The notes below the pieces were generated by a model. The model did no database searches and was not told where the DNA came from. It worked only from the letters and a program-made list of their open reading frames with translations. The position numbers and the translations under genes are program-made. A DNA stretch of 64,000 nt from Haemophilus quentini (GTDB lineage: Bacteria > Pseudomonadota > Gammaproteobacteria > Enterobacterales > Pasteurellaceae), in the NCBI GenBank assembly GCA_001752465.1, contig MDJB01000056.1, forward strand, positions 1 through 64,000. The letters run 5' to 3'. This document shows, piece by piece, positions 22,267 to 31,400 of this stretch (position 1 is the stretch's first letter; every line of letters begins with the position of its first letter).

Positions 22267-23079
22267 ATGAATAGTACCCTCAAACTTTCAACCAAACTTT
22301 CCTCAAACGGCAAAACTCAACTTGATGAATACTTTGTGACGCCACCTTTTAAAGTAATGACGTTATCTGCTTATGCCGATTCTTGGGAAAATGGACTTAG
22401 TGCAATGCAAATGTCTTCTTCGCCAGGGTTATTGGCTGGAGATCGAGTTGATATTCAAATAACGCTCGAAAAATATACTGCACTTTCTTTAAATACGCAG
22501 GCATTTACTCGAGTTCAGGCAATGAATGAGGGGGATTTTGCCGAGCAAAATACATTAATTCAGCTTGATAAAAAAAGTCGTTTATTTTATTTACCTCATC
22601 CGTTGGTTTTGCATAAGAATTCTGCTCTTAAGCAAAAAACGTTAATCAATATGCAACCTGAGAGTGCGCTAATTTATGGTGAAATTGTGGCTATTGGGCG
22701 AGTGGCAAATGATGAACGTTTTGAATTTCGCCAATTTTCTTCTCATTTAAAAGTTCAGCTTGTGCAAGAAAATGGGAAAGTTAAACCGCTGATGTTGGAT
22801 TGTATTCAGTGGTTGCCGGTTAAAATGAATTTAACTGCTTTAAGCCAAATGGAAGGTTTTTCACATCAGGGATCATTGGTTTACATTAACTTACAAAAAA
22901 CATCTGCAGAAATTAAGCAGATAGCGCAGCAGCTTCAACAGCAAGAAACAGATAAATCCTTACTTTTTGGTATATCTCAGTTGAATGAAGGCGGGGTGAT
23001 TGTGCGAGTGTTAGGGCATAGGGCAGAGCAAATTCAGAAACTGTTTGAGAAAATTGGTGAGCAGTTAAAAGCTGCGTAA
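22267..23079 (+). CDS. ureH: urease accessory protein UreH (UreD family)
   Basis: A 270-residue UreD/UreH scaffold that docks on apourease and recruits UreF and UreG. Family features are MQMSSSPGLLAGDRVDIQI near residue 45, FTRVQAMNEG, YLPHPLVLHKNSALKQK and YGEIVAIGR. The last accessory gene of the cluster. Its Shine-Dalgarno is weak (TTGAAAAG), and it lies behind an intrinsic terminator, so its expression may be lower than that of ureG. Confidence 0.93.
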   Translation: MNSTLKLSTKLSSNGKTQLDEYFVTPPFKVMTLSAYADSWENGLSAMQMSSSPGLLAGDRVDIQITLEKYTALSLNTQAFTRVQAMNEGDFAEQNTLIQLDKKSRLFYLPHPLVLHKNSALKQKTLINMQPESALIYGEIVAIGRVANDERFEFRQFSSHLKVQLVQENGKVKPLMLDCIQWLPVKMNLTALSQMEGFSHQGSLVYINLQKTSAEIKQIAQQLQQQETDKSLLFGISQLNEGGVIVRVLGHRAEQIQKLFEKIGEQLKAA

Positions 23080-23154
23080 GATTGATAGATAAGTTATCTT
23101 CCCCTAAAAAAACTAATCTGAAAAATGAAAATATGTCTTGAGAGCATTTCTTGA

Positions 23155-23207
23155 AAATGTGATCTTGGTCAAGTTTTTTCTCCTTAAAATTTCTATAATT
23201 GCGTCAA
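23155..23207 (+). promoter_or_regulatory. CRP-like class II promoter of aspA
   Basis: AAATGTGATCTTGGTCAAGT plus TT at 23155-23176 resembles the CRP consensus with a strong left half. The -10 TATAAT is at 23194-23199, which puts the centre about 41.5 bases before a start near 23207. Confidence 0.65.
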
Positions 23208-23234
23208 ATTAACTAACCAGAAAAGGTGATTCAA

Positions 23235-24653
23235 ATGACTCAATTTAGAAAAGAAGTAGATTTACTCGGCGAACGTAATGTACCAGCAGATGCATACTGG
23301 GGTATTCATACATTAAGAGCGGTAGAAAATTTCAATATTTCTAACGTAACCATTTCTGACGTGCCTGAGTTTGTACGTGGCATGGTGATGGTGAAAAAAG
23401 CAACGGCTTTAGCCAATGGTGAATTAGGTGCAATTCCAAGTGATATTGCAAAAGCGATTGTAGCAGCTTGTGATGAAATTCTTACTACTGGAAAATGCTT
23501 AGATCAATTCCCATCAGACGTATATCAAGGTGGTGCAGGTACTTCTGTCAATATGAATACCAATGAAGTAGTTGCTAATCTTGCCCTTGAAAAAATTGGC
23601 CATAAAAAAGGCGAATATAACGTGATTAACCCGATGGATCACGTTAACGCAAGCCAATCAACCAATGATGCGTATCCTACTGGTTTCCGTATTGCAGTGT
23701 ATAACAGCATCTTAAAATTGATCGATAAAATTCAATATTTACACGATGGTTTTGATAATAAAGCAAAAGAGTTTGCGAACATCTTAAAAATGGGTCGAAC
23801 CCAATTACAAGATGCCGTGCCAATGACTGTTGGTCAAGAATTCAAAGCTTTCTCAGTATTACTTGAAGAAGAAGTGCGTAACTTAAAACGTACAGCAGAT
23901 TTACTCCTTGAAGTAAACCTTGGTGCGACTGCAATCGGTACTGGTTTAAATACGCCACAAGGCTATACAGAATTAGTTGTAAAACACCTTGCTGAAGTAA
24001 CTGGATTACCTTGCGTACCAGCAGAAAACTTAATTGAAGCAACATCTGACTGTGGTGCTTATGTAATGGTTCACGGAGCATTAAAACGTACCGCAGTGAA
24101 ACTTTCTAAAGTATGTAATGACTTACGTTTACTTTCTTCTGGTCCACGTGCTGGTATTAAAGAAATTAACTTACCTGAATTACAAGCAGGATCTTCTATC
24201 ATGCCGGCAAAAGTAAACCCAGTTGTTCCTGAAGTGGTGAACCAAGTATGCTTTAAAGTAATTGGTAACGATACCACTGTGACTTTTGCATCTGAAGCAG
24301 GTCAATTACAATTAAACGTAATGGAACCAGTGATTGGTCAAGCAATGTTCGAATCTATCGACATCTTAACTAATGCTTGTGTGAACTTACACGACAAATG
24401 CGTGGATGGCATCACTGTAAACAAAGAAATTTGTGAAAACTATGTGTTTAACTCAATCGGTATCGTGACTTACTTAAATCCATTTATCGGCCACCATAAC
24501 GGCGACTTAGTGGGTAAAATCTGTGCGCAAACAGGCAAAGGCGTACGTGACGTTGTGTTAGAAAAAGGTTTATTAACAGAAGAACAATTAGATGACATTC
24601 TTTCTGTAGAAAACTTAATGAATCCAACTTATAAAGCGAAATTAAATAAATAA
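23235..24653 (+). CDS. aspA: aspartate ammonia-lyase
   Basis: A 472-residue cytosolic enzyme that makes fumarate and ammonia from aspartate, feeding anaerobic fumarate respiration. Superfamily signature [12 protein letters not shown] is near residue 319. Other blocks are [26 protein letters not shown] and [10 protein letters not shown]. Start at ATG 23235 is preceded by AAAGGTGA; a GTG three codons earlier is less likely. A strong paired uptake-signal terminator ends the gene. Confidence 0.97.
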   Translation: MTQFRKEVDLLGERNVPADAYWGIHTLRAVENFNISNVTISDVPEFVRGMVMVKKATALANGELGAIPSDIAKAIVAACDEILTTGKCLDQFPSDVYQGGAGTSVNMNTNEVVANLALEKIGHKKGEYNVINPMDHVNASQSTNDAYPTGFRIAVYNSILKLIDKIQYLHDGFDNKAKEFANILKMGRTQLQDAVPMTVGQEFKAFSVLLEEEVRNLKRTADLLLEVNLGATAIGTGLNTPQGYTELVVKHLAEVTGLPCVPAENLIEATSDCGAYVMVHGALKRTAVKLSKVCNDLRLLSSGPRAGIKEINLPELQAGSSIMPAKVNPVVPEVVNQVCFKVIGNDTTVTFASEAGQLQLNVMEPVIGQAMFESIDILTNACVNLHDKCVDGITVNKEICENYVFNSIGIVTYLNPFIGHHNGDLVGKICAQTGKGVRDVVLEKGLLTEEQLDDILSVENLMNPTYKAKLNK

Positions 24654-24687
24654 GTCTGAATTATTTATTCAGTCCTAGAATAGAAAT

Positions 24688-24725
24688 AACCGCACTTTGA
24701 TTACTCAAAAGTGCGGTTATTTTTT
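24688..24725. terminator. bidirectional terminator between aspA and tal
   Basis: AACCGCACTTT and AAAAGTGCGGTT, two inverted uptake signals, form an 11-bp stem. A TTATTTTTTAT tail follows in the aspA direction. It also lies just past the tal stop. Confidence 0.88.
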
Positions 24726-24740
24726 ATATTGAATTATAGA

Positions 24741-25694
24741 TTAAAGTTTTGCTGAAAGCATGGTTTCCAATTTTTCTTGGTCAACAGCAAATTTACGAAT
24801 ACCATCTGCTAATTTTTCAACAGCCATAGCATCGCTATTATGTTGCCAGTAGAACTCAGCTTCTGTTAATGGTTGTGGTTTCGCTTTTACTTCGCCTTTG
24901 TATTCTAGTTTGCGTACAAGTGCGGTTGAATTTTCTTGTAATTCTTTCAGTAATGCTGGTGTGATGGTTAAACGATCGCAACCTGCAAGTTCAGTAATTT
25001 CTCCTACATTACGGAAGCTTGCGCCCATCACAACGGTGTTGTAGCCATATTCTTTGTAGTAATTATAGATTTTGGTGACAGAAATAACGCCTGGGTCTTC
25101 TGCTGGCGCATATTCTTTTTTGTCTGAATTTGCTTTGTACCAGTCTAAAATACGACCTACAAATGGAGAAATTAAGTAAACGCCTGCTTCTGCACAAGCA
25201 CGAGCTTGAGCTTCAGAGAATAATAAGGTTAAGTTACAGTTAATGCCTTCTTTTTCAAGAATTTCTGCAGCTCGGATACCTTGCCATGTTGAAGCAATTT
25301 TAATCAAAATACGGTCGTTTGAAATGCCTGCTGCATTATAAAGTGCGATTAATTTACGTGCTTTTTCAACCGTTGCTTGTGTGTTGTAAGAAAGACGCGC
25401 ATCCACTTCAGTAGAAATACGTCCCGGAACGATTTTTAAAATTTCTAAACCAATATTTACCGCTAATTTATCTTCTGCATCAATAAGTTGTTGTGCTTTA
25501 TCATTGCTTTGAGCTTTTGCATAAGCTACAGCTTCATCAATTAATGGCGCATATTGTGGAAGTGCAGATGCGCTTAGGATTAATGATGGGTTAGTAGTCG
25601 CATCTTGTGGTTGATATTTTTTAATCGCGTCGATATCGCCAGTGTCTGCGACCACAACGGTCATTTGACGAAGTGAATCTAATTGAGTTGTCAT
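24741..25694 (-). CDS. tal: transaldolase
   Basis: A 317-residue pentose-phosphate enzyme that transfers dihydroxyacetone units. The Schiff-base lysine lies in [13 protein letters not shown] at about 125-137. Other family blocks are DATTNPSLI near 32, CNLTLLFS and GASFRN. Length matches the TalB type. It may serve xylose catabolism together with xylA and xylB elsewhere in this window. Confidence 0.96.
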   Translation of the reverse strand: MTTQLDSLRQMTVVVADTGDIDAIKKYQPQDATTNPSLILSASALPQYAPLIDEAVAYAKAQSNDKAQQLIDAEDKLAVNIGLEILKIVPGRISTEVDARLSYNTQATVEKARKLIALYNAAGISNDRILIKIASTWQGIRAAEILEKEGINCNLTLLFSEAQARACAEAGVYLISPFVGRILDWYKANSDKKEYAPAEDPGVISVTKIYNYYKEYGYNTVVMGASFRNVGEITELAGCDRLTITPALLKELQENSTALVRKLEYKGEVKAKPQPLTEAEFYWQHNSDAMAVEKLADGIRKFAVDQEKLETMLSAKL

Positions 25695-25817
25695 TTGTAT
25701 CTCCTATTCGAGTGAAATGGAATGAATAATGTGGGCTACGATAGCATAAATTTAATCTTAAAAGGAAAAATTTTTCGATAGAAAAAATAGGCGCAGGCGT
25801 TGATCTGCGCCATTGTT

Positions 25818-26684
25818 TTAAAGCTTGAGGGTGTCTTTTATGGTGAGAGTTATTTCATCTAACATGGCATAGCGTTTACGATACATGGAGCGTTTCTTAC
25901 TTGGGATATCATCGAGATTTCTATCCATTTCTAAAGGCAATTCCCAGTAATCTTTTAACTCTCCGCCCGATTCACCAAAAATTGCATCATAATCCACTGT
26001 GTATTGTTTACTTTGAATGAAGCGAGATTTATTTTGGTATTTTTGCGGAATGCCAAGCAATTTATCGTAGCCTAAGATTTTCGTGAGTGATTTCATGGTT
26101 TCAACCATTAAATAGGCTGGGCGCAAACCGTGGCATGACTTGGTGAGTTGTTTCACCATTTCTTTTGAACCTTCAAAATTTGGCCCTTGTACAACAGCAA
26201 TGAGTAGAGCATCGCCCAATTTAGCAAAAGTAAGCAAATAGACTAATTCATTTCTTGGTTTATGCCATAGCTCCAATACCCAATACCCCTCCATCGGTTG
26301 ATGGGTTGTCATACTTAATGTCATTTCAAAATCAGGAATGACTTCGCCAAAACTTAATGGTTTTTCCCATAATGGCGTAGAAAGTGCGGTGAGTTTTTCG
26401 GGTAAAAATAAAAGATTGTCGCAAATAGCATTAAAACGTTGTGATGCGTTGAAACGCTTATCCAAAAAACGACAAGCAACAGGATAACTATAATCCAAGT
26501 GCGTATTAAAAATATCGACGAGAAAAGGATGTTGATTGATAAATTGTTCAAAGCGACGAATTGAACCACGATTTAAAAAGCTACGTAAGTTATAACGCCA
26601 ATGTTTTGGTGCATCAAAACGCCCTGGTCGATATGGATAAATATCCTTAGATTGAGGCCATTGGTAAGTTGTTTTTGTTGTCAT
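25818..26684 (-). CDS. VirK/YbjX (DUF535) family protein
   Basis: A 288-residue protein recognisable as the DUF535/VirK/YbjX family from its length and central blocks (GEVIPDFEMTLSM, YLLTFAKLG, GPNFEGSKEMVK, GIPQKYQNKSRF). The C-terminus is basic, KKRSMYRKRYAMLDEI. In enteric bacteria relatives are linked to PhoP-regulated surface or stress phenotypes, but the biochemical role is unknown. No signal peptide is seen. Divergent from engB. Confidence 0.75.
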   Translation of the reverse strand: MTTKTTYQWPQSKDIYPYRPGRFDAPKHWRYNLRSFLNRGSIRRFEQFINQHPFLVDIFNTHLDYSYPVACRFLDKRFNASQRFNAICDNLLFLPEKLTALSTPLWEKPLSFGEVIPDFEMTLSMTTHQPMEGYWVLELWHKPRNELVYLLTFAKLGDALLIAVVQGPNFEGSKEMVKQLTKSCHGLRPAYLMVETMKSLTKILGYDKLLGIPQKYQNKSRFIQSKQYTVDYDAIFGESGGELKDYWELPLEMDRNLDDIPSKKRSMYRKRYAMLDEITLTIKDTLKL

Positions 26685-26787
26685 CTAGATTGTCATGAAT
26701 TGGTTATAATTTTGGTGCAAATTTTGACATAATTTCAGGAAATTTTCCATTTATGCTATTCTAAGCGCAATTTTAAAAGGAATCCTT

Positions 26788-27405
26788 ATGTCTGAAATTA
26801 AACTTAATTACCATAAAACTCACTTTTTAACGAGTGCACCGAATATTCGTTCTATTCCTCAAGATACGGGCATTGAAATTGCGTTTGCAGGTCGTTCAAA
26901 TGCGGGAAAATCGACCGCACTTAATGCATTAACCAATCAAAAAAGTTTAGCTCGCACCTCAAAAACACCGGGGCGCACGCAACTCATTAACTTATTTGAA
27001 GTAGAACCAAATTGTAAATTGGTGGATTTACCAGGTTATGGTTATGCGGTCGTACCAGAACAAATGAAAATCCAATGGCAAAAATCATTAGGCGAATATT
27101 TGCAAAAGCGCGAATGTTTGGCAGGATTGGTTGTGTTGATGGATATTCGTCATCCACTTAAAGATCTTGACCAACAAATGATTGAATGGGCGGTTTCTGC
27201 AGATTTACCAGTACTTTTATTGCTTACTAAAGCCGATAAATTGAGCCAAAGCGCACGTAGTAAACAAGTAAAGATGGTGCGCGAAGCGATTCTTCCATTC
27301 CAAGGTGATATTCAAGTAGAAGCCTTTTCTGCACAAAATAAAATTGGTATTGATAAACTTGCAGCGAAATTAGATTTTTGGTTTTCGCCACTTTTTGCGG
27401 AATAA
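26788..27405 (+). CDS. engB: ribosome-biogenesis GTPase EngB/YsxC
   Basis: A 205-residue essential GTPase of 50S assembly. G1 is [16 protein letters not shown] near residues 36-51, G3 DLPGYGYA near 78, G4 TKAD near 148. The uptake signal ACCGCACTT at 26914-26922 encodes the Thr-Ala-Leu directly after GKS. It is followed by a terminator that overlaps the upstream region of comM. Confidence 0.95.
   Translation: MSEIKLNYHKTHFLTSAPNIRSIPQDTGIEIAFAGRSNAGKSTALNALTNQKSLARTSKTPGRTQLINLFEVEPNCKLVDLPGYGYAVVPEQMKIQWQKSLGEYLQKRECLAGLVVLMDIRHPLKDLDQQMIEWAVSADLPVLLLLTKADKLSQSARSKQVKMVREAILPFQGDIQVEAFSAQNKIGIDKLAAKLDFWFSPLFAE
26914..26922 (-). repeat. uptake signal inside the engB P-loop codons
   Basis: The 9-mer ACCGCACTT, reverse complement of AAGTGCGGT, is read in frame as Thr-Ala-Leu. 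It is one representative of the many dispersed copies in this window; others occur in ureB, alaS, pepP, comM, rfaF, rfaC and dmsA. Confidence 0.9.
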
Positions 27406-27413
27406 AATGTAAA

Positions 27414-27435
27414 TTTTGCGATCCAGATCGTAATA
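27414..27435 (+). promoter_or_regulatory. CRP-S (Sxy-dependent) competence site of comM
   Basis: TTTTGCGATCCAGATCGTAA plus TA closely follows the Haemophilus competence element TTTTGCGATC-N2-GATCGCAAAA, which has GCGA rather than TGTGA half-sites. ComM is a known member of that regulon, and its start lies about 95 bases away. Confidence 0.75.
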
Positions 27436-27473
27436 AAAGCACGTGATGAATGATTTCATGGCGTGCTTTTTTT
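27435..27473 (+). terminator. engB terminator
   Basis: AAAAGCACG and CGTGCTTTT form a 9-bp stem with a long loop, followed by TTTTTTT. The hairpin begins where the comM competence site ends. Confidence 0.78.
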
Positions 27474-27519
27474 ATAGTGCAAAAACTATATTCATTTTTA
27501 CCGCACTTTAAGGATTATC

Positions 27520-29049
27520 ATGTCCCTTGCTATTGTTTACAGCCGTGCCTCTATGGGTGTGCAAGCACCGCTTGTCACTATTGAGGTGCATTTAAGCAAC
27601 GGAAAACCAGGATTTACACTTGTTGGTTTGCCCGAAAAAACGGTGAAAGAGGCACAAGATCGGGTGCGTAGTGCGTTGATGAATGCACAATTTAAATACC
27701 CAGCCAAGCGTATCACAGTGAATCTCGCGCCTGCAGATTTACCGAAAGAAGGTGGACGATTTGATTTGCCTATTGCCATCGGAATTTTAGCCGCATCGGA
27801 TCAGCTTGATGCGAGCCGTTTAAAGCAATTTGAATTTGTGGCAGAGCTTGCGCTGACGGGACAATTGCGTGGCGTACATGGTGTGATTCCCGCTATTCTT
27901 GCTGCGCAAAAGTCAAAGCGAGAGTTAATTATCGCGAAGCAAAATGCCAATGAAGCCTCGCTTGTTTCTGATCAAAATACTTATTTTGCGCAAACGCTTT
28001 TAGATGTGGTGCAATTTCTCAATGGTCAGGAAAAATTACCACTCGCCACTGAAATTGTGAAAGAAAGTGCGGTAAATTTTTCGGGCAAAAATACGTTAGA
28101 TTTAACGGATATTATCGGACAACAACACGCCAAACGAGCATTGACCATTGCTGCAGCGGGGCAGCATAATTTGCTATTTCTTGGCCCTCCAGGCACAGGA
28201 AAAACGATGTTAGCCAGCCGATTAACAGGGCTTTTACCTGAAATGACCGATCTAGAAGCGATAGAAACGGCATCTGTAACGAGTTTAGTTCAAAACGAGT
28301 TAAATTTTCATAATTGGAAACAGCGTCCTTTTCGAGCCCCACACCATAGTGCATCAATGCCAGCTTTAGTTGGAGGTGGGACGATCCCAAAACCTGGTGA
28401 AATATCCTTAGCAACAAATGGTGTACTTTTTCTTGATGAACTTCCAGAGTTTGAACGAAAAGTATTAGATGCACTACGTCAGCCTTTGGAAAGTGGTGAG
28501 ATTATTATTTCTCGTGCTAATGCCAAAATCCAATTTCCAGCTCGTTTTCAATTAGTGGCAGCGATGAATCCAAGCCCGACAGGCCATTATACTGGAACAC
28601 ATAACCGCACTTCACCACAGCAAATTATGCGTTATTTGAATCGACTTTCAGGGCCCTTTTTAGATCGTTTTGACTTGTCTATTGAAGTGCCTTTATTGCC
28701 ACAAGGTAGCTTGCAAAATACGAACGGTCGTGGCGAAACCAGCGCTCAAGTACGCGAAAAAGTGTTAAAAGTGCGTGAGATTCAAATGGAAAGAGCGGGA
28801 AAAATTAACGCTTATTTGAATAGTAAAGAGATTGAGCGTGATTGCAAGTTAAGTGATAAAGATGCCTTTTTCCTTGAAAATGCGCTGAATAAGCTTGGGC
28901 TTTCTGTACGGGCTTACCATCGTATTTTGAAAGTTTCTCGAACCATTGCCGATCTACAAGGAGAACAACAAATTTCTCAACCTCACTTGGCGGAGGCCTT
29001 GGGCTATCGAGCAATGGATCGTTTGCTGCAGAAATTGTCGAATATGTAA
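27520..29049 (+). CDS. comM: competence protein ComM, branch-migration AAA+ ATPase
   Basis: A 509-residue Mg-chelatase-like AAA+ protein that extends heteroduplex joints during natural transformation. It has an N-terminal ChlI-type domain (residues 1-170), Walker A GPPGTGKTM near 220 and Walker B LFLDELPEF near 300, and the C-terminal helical domain with LSVRAYHRILKVSRTIADL. Complete and intact. Upstream lies a CRP-S site, and an uptake signal is read in frame (ESAV near residue 183). Confidence 0.95.
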   Translation: MSLAIVYSRASMGVQAPLVTIEVHLSNGKPGFTLVGLPEKTVKEAQDRVRSALMNAQFKYPAKRITVNLAPADLPKEGGRFDLPIAIGILAASDQLDASRLKQFEFVAELALTGQLRGVHGVIPAILAAQKSKRELIIAKQNANEASLVSDQNTYFAQTLLDVVQFLNGQEKLPLATEIVKESAVNFSGKNTLDLTDIIGQQHAKRALTIAAAGQHNLLFLGPPGTGKTMLASRLTGLLPEMTDLEAIETASVTSLVQNELNFHNWKQRPFRAPHHSASMPALVGGGTIPKPGEISLATNGVLFLDELPEFERKVLDALRQPLESGEIIISRANAKIQFPARFQLVAAMNPSPTGHYTGTHNRTSPQQIMRYLNRLSGPFLDRFDLSIEVPLLPQGSLQNTNGRGETSAQVREKVLKVREIQMERAGKINAYLNSKEIERDCKLSDKDAFFLENALNKLGLSVRAYHRILKVSRTIADLQGEQQISQPHLAEALGYRAMDRLLQKLSNM

Positions 29050-29075
29050 AAACGCGTGGTGAGAATACCACGCGT
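29048..29075 (-). terminator. deoC terminator
   Basis: ACGCGTGGT and ACCACGCGT form a perfect 9-bp stem with a 6-base loop. On the minus strand a TTTTT run follows. It sits between the convergent comM and deoC. Confidence 0.75.
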
Positions 29076-29085
29076 GAAAGGGGGG

Positions 29086-29757
29086 CTAGTAAGTGCTTTG
29101 GGTATCTTGCGTGCCACTAATAATTGCAATGCCCGCACTTGCACCAATGCGTGTCGCACCCGCTTTAATCATTGCAAGTGCTGTTTCAGTATCACGCACG
29201 CCGCCTGATGCTTTAACGCCAATATTGCCGACCGTTTGTTTCATCAATGCAACATCTTCTACGGTCGCCCCGCCTTTATTGAAGCCTGTTGATGTTTTAA
29301 CAAAAGTCACACCGATTTCTTTACAAATTTCACAGGCTTTCACTATTTCATCTTTAGTGAGCAAACAAGTTTCTAAAATCACTTTTAATGGTGTGCCATT
29401 ACAAGCATTAAACACCGCTTGAATATCTTGTTTTACTGCATCCCATTTTTGCGATTTTATCCAACCTACATTAATTACCATATCAATTTCATCTGCGCCC
29501 GCTTTAATGGATTCTTGTGTTTCAAATGCTTTGACTGAGGTTAAATTGGCACCCAAAGGGAAGCCAACTACGGTACAAATTTTTACATTTGAGCCAGTAA
29601 GTTTTTCTTTAGCGAGTGGAATATAACCAGAATTGATACATACAGAATAAAATCCGTGTTCAATCGCTTCATTACAGAGTGTCGAAATATCTTGTTCATT
29701 TTTTTCTGCGGTAAGTGCAGTGTGATCGATATATTGAGCAAGTTGATTCGGTGTCAT
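29086..29757 (-). CDS. deoC: deoxyribose-phosphate aldolase
   Basis: A 223-residue class I aldolase that splits deoxyribose-5-phosphate to acetaldehyde and glyceraldehyde-3-phosphate. Catalytic Lys lies in FVKTSTGF near residue 152; [10 protein letters not shown] (about 90) and KASGGVRD (about 183) complete the site. No other deo gene is adjacent. The start follows an AAGGAGGAAA site. Confidence 0.95.
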   Translation of the reverse strand: MTPNQLAQYIDHTALTAEKNEQDISTLCNEAIEHGFYSVCINSGYIPLAKEKLTGSNVKICTVVGFPLGANLTSVKAFETQESIKAGADEIDMVINVGWIKSQKWDAVKQDIQAVFNACNGTPLKVILETCLLTKDEIVKACEICKEIGVTFVKTSTGFNKGGATVEDVALMKQTVGNIGVKASGGVRDTETALAMIKAGATRIGASAGIAIISGTQDTQSTY

Positions 29758-29867
29758 TATTTTCCTCCTTTTATTTATGTTTTACCTATTGTAGCAAAAA
29801 TTCCTTATTTTTGACTGTGCTTTTATGCTTGATTACAATCATCTCAATGCGATAAGGAATAAAGAAA

Positions 29868-30371
29868 ATGAAGATTAAAAAACTACTTAAGAATGGATTA
29901 TCCCTCTTTTTAACTTTTATTGTGATGAGTAGCATACTGGATTTTGTTCGTCGTCCTGTGGTACCAGAGGAAATAAATAAAATCACACTACAAGATCTTC
30001 AAGGGAACTCTTTTTCTCTTGAACGTCTAGATCAAAATAAAGCGACGTTGCTTTATTTTTGGGGAACTTGGTGTGGCTATTGTCGCTATACTTCGCCGGT
30101 AATTAATTCTTTAGCGAAAGAAGGCTATCAAGTTGTGTCGGTGGCGTTACGCTCAGGCAATGAGGCGGAAGTAAATGATTATTTAAGTAAAAATGACTAC
30201 CACTTCACTACAGTGAATGACCCGAAAGGCGAGTTTGCAAAACAATGGCAAATTAATGTGACACCGACAATTGTGCTGTTGAGTAAAGGCAAAATGGATC
30301 TTGTTACGACAGGCCTCACGAGTTATTGGGGATTAAAAGTGCGGTTGTTTTTCACAGAGTTTTTTGGATAA
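29868..30371 (+). CDS. membrane-anchored thioredoxin-like protein (TlpA/ScsD type)
   Basis: A 167-residue protein with an N-terminal membrane anchor or uncleaved signal (about residues 8-25, LSLFLTFIVMSSILDF) and a periplasmic thioredoxin fold. The active-site motif is WGTWCGYC near residue 65, and the cis-Pro sits in NVTPTIVLL near 130. The family reduces or exchanges periplasmic disulfides in cytochrome maturation or copper tolerance. No DsbD-type partner is adjacent, so the substrate is unknown. hldD follows 52 bases later on the same strand. Confidence 0.82.
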   Translation: MKIKKLLKNGLSLFLTFIVMSSILDFVRRPVVPEEINKITLQDLQGNSFSLERLDQNKATLLYFWGTWCGYCRYTSPVINSLAKEGYQVVSVALRSGNEAEVNDYLSKNDYHFTTVNDPKGEFAKQWQINVTPTIVLLSKGKMDLVTTGLTSYWGLKVRLFFTEFFG

Positions 30372-30423
30372 GCGGTAGAAAATCTATTACAATACGCAGA
30401 CTTATTTTAAAGAGGACAGAATT

Positions 30424-31350
30424 ATGATTATCGTAACAGGTGGCGCAGGTTTTATTGGCAGCAATATTGTCAAAGCATTAAATGATTTAGGGCGTAAAGA
30501 TATTTTAGTGGTGGATAACTTAAAAGATGGCACAAAATTCGCAAATTTAGTTGATTTAGATATTGCAGATTATTGTGATAAAGAAGATTTCATTGCTTCT
30601 ATTATCGCAGGAGACGAATTTGGTAATATTGATGCAGTATTCCACGAGGGGGCATGTTCTGCGACTACGGAATGGGATGGCAAATACATTATGCACAATA
30701 ACTATGAATATTCTAAAGAGTTGTTGCACTATTGTCTTGATCGCAAAATCCCTTTCTTTTATGCCTCAAGCGCAGCAACTTATGGCGATACAAAAATATT
30801 TCGTGAGGAACGTGAATTTGAAGGCCCATTAAATGTGTATGGCTATTCTAAATTCTTGTTCGATCAATATGTGCGCAATATTTTGCCTGAAGCAAAATCG
30901 CCAGTATGTGGTTTCCGTTATTTCAATGTTTACGGGCCGCGTGAAAATCATAAAGGTTCTATGGCGAGCGTAGCATTCCACTTGAATAACCAAATCTTAA
31001 AAGGCGAAAATCCAAAATTATTTGCAGGCAGCGAACACTTCCGCCGTGATTTTGTTTATGTGGCCGATGTGGCTGCAGTGAATATTTGGTGTTGGCAAAA
31101 TGGTATTTCTGGTATTTACAACCTTGGTACAGGAAATGCAGAAAGTTTCCGTGCGGTGGCTGATGCAGTAGTGAAATTCCACGGTAAAGGCGAGATTGAA
31201 ACTATTCCATTCCCAGAGCATTTGAAATCTCGTTATCAAGAATATACTCAAGCAGATTTGACTAAACTTCGCTCAACAGGCTACGATAAACCATTCAAAA
31301 CAGTCGCCGAAGGCGTGGCTGAATATATGGCGTGGTTGAATAGAAAATAA
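30424..31350 (+). CDS. hldD: ADP-L-glycero-D-manno-heptose 6-epimerase
   Basis: A 308-residue short-chain dehydrogenase-type epimerase (formerly RfaD) that makes ADP-L,D-heptose for the lipooligosaccharide inner core. Rossmann motif GGAGFIGSN is at 7-15, the catalytic YxxxK pair is YGYSK near 140, and [12 protein letters not shown] is conserved. The heptosyltransferase genes rfaF and the rfaC type lie within 10 kb. A good terminator follows. Confidence 0.96.
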   Translation: MIIVTGGAGFIGSNIVKALNDLGRKDILVVDNLKDGTKFANLVDLDIADYCDKEDFIASIIAGDEFGNIDAVFHEGACSATTEWDGKYIMHNNYEYSKELLHYCLDRKIPFFYASSAATYGDTKIFREEREFEGPLNVYGYSKFLFDQYVRNILPEAKSPVCGFRYFNVYGPRENHKGSMASVAFHLNNQILKGENPKLFAGSEHFRRDFVYVADVAAVNIWCWQNGISGIYNLGTGNAESFRAVADAVVKFHGKGEIETIPFPEHLKSRYQEYTQADLTKLRSTGYDKPFKTVAEGVAEYMAWLNRK

Positions 31351-31364
31351 ATTATTAATGTAGT

Positions 31365-31398
31365 AAATCCCCTATAGCTTATCGGTATAGGGGATTTT
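31365..31398. terminator. bidirectional terminator between hldD and xylB
   Basis: AAATCCCCTAT and ATAGGGGATTT form an 11-bp stem, followed by TATTTAA. It lies between convergent genes. Confidence 0.82.
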
Positions 31399-31400
31399 AT

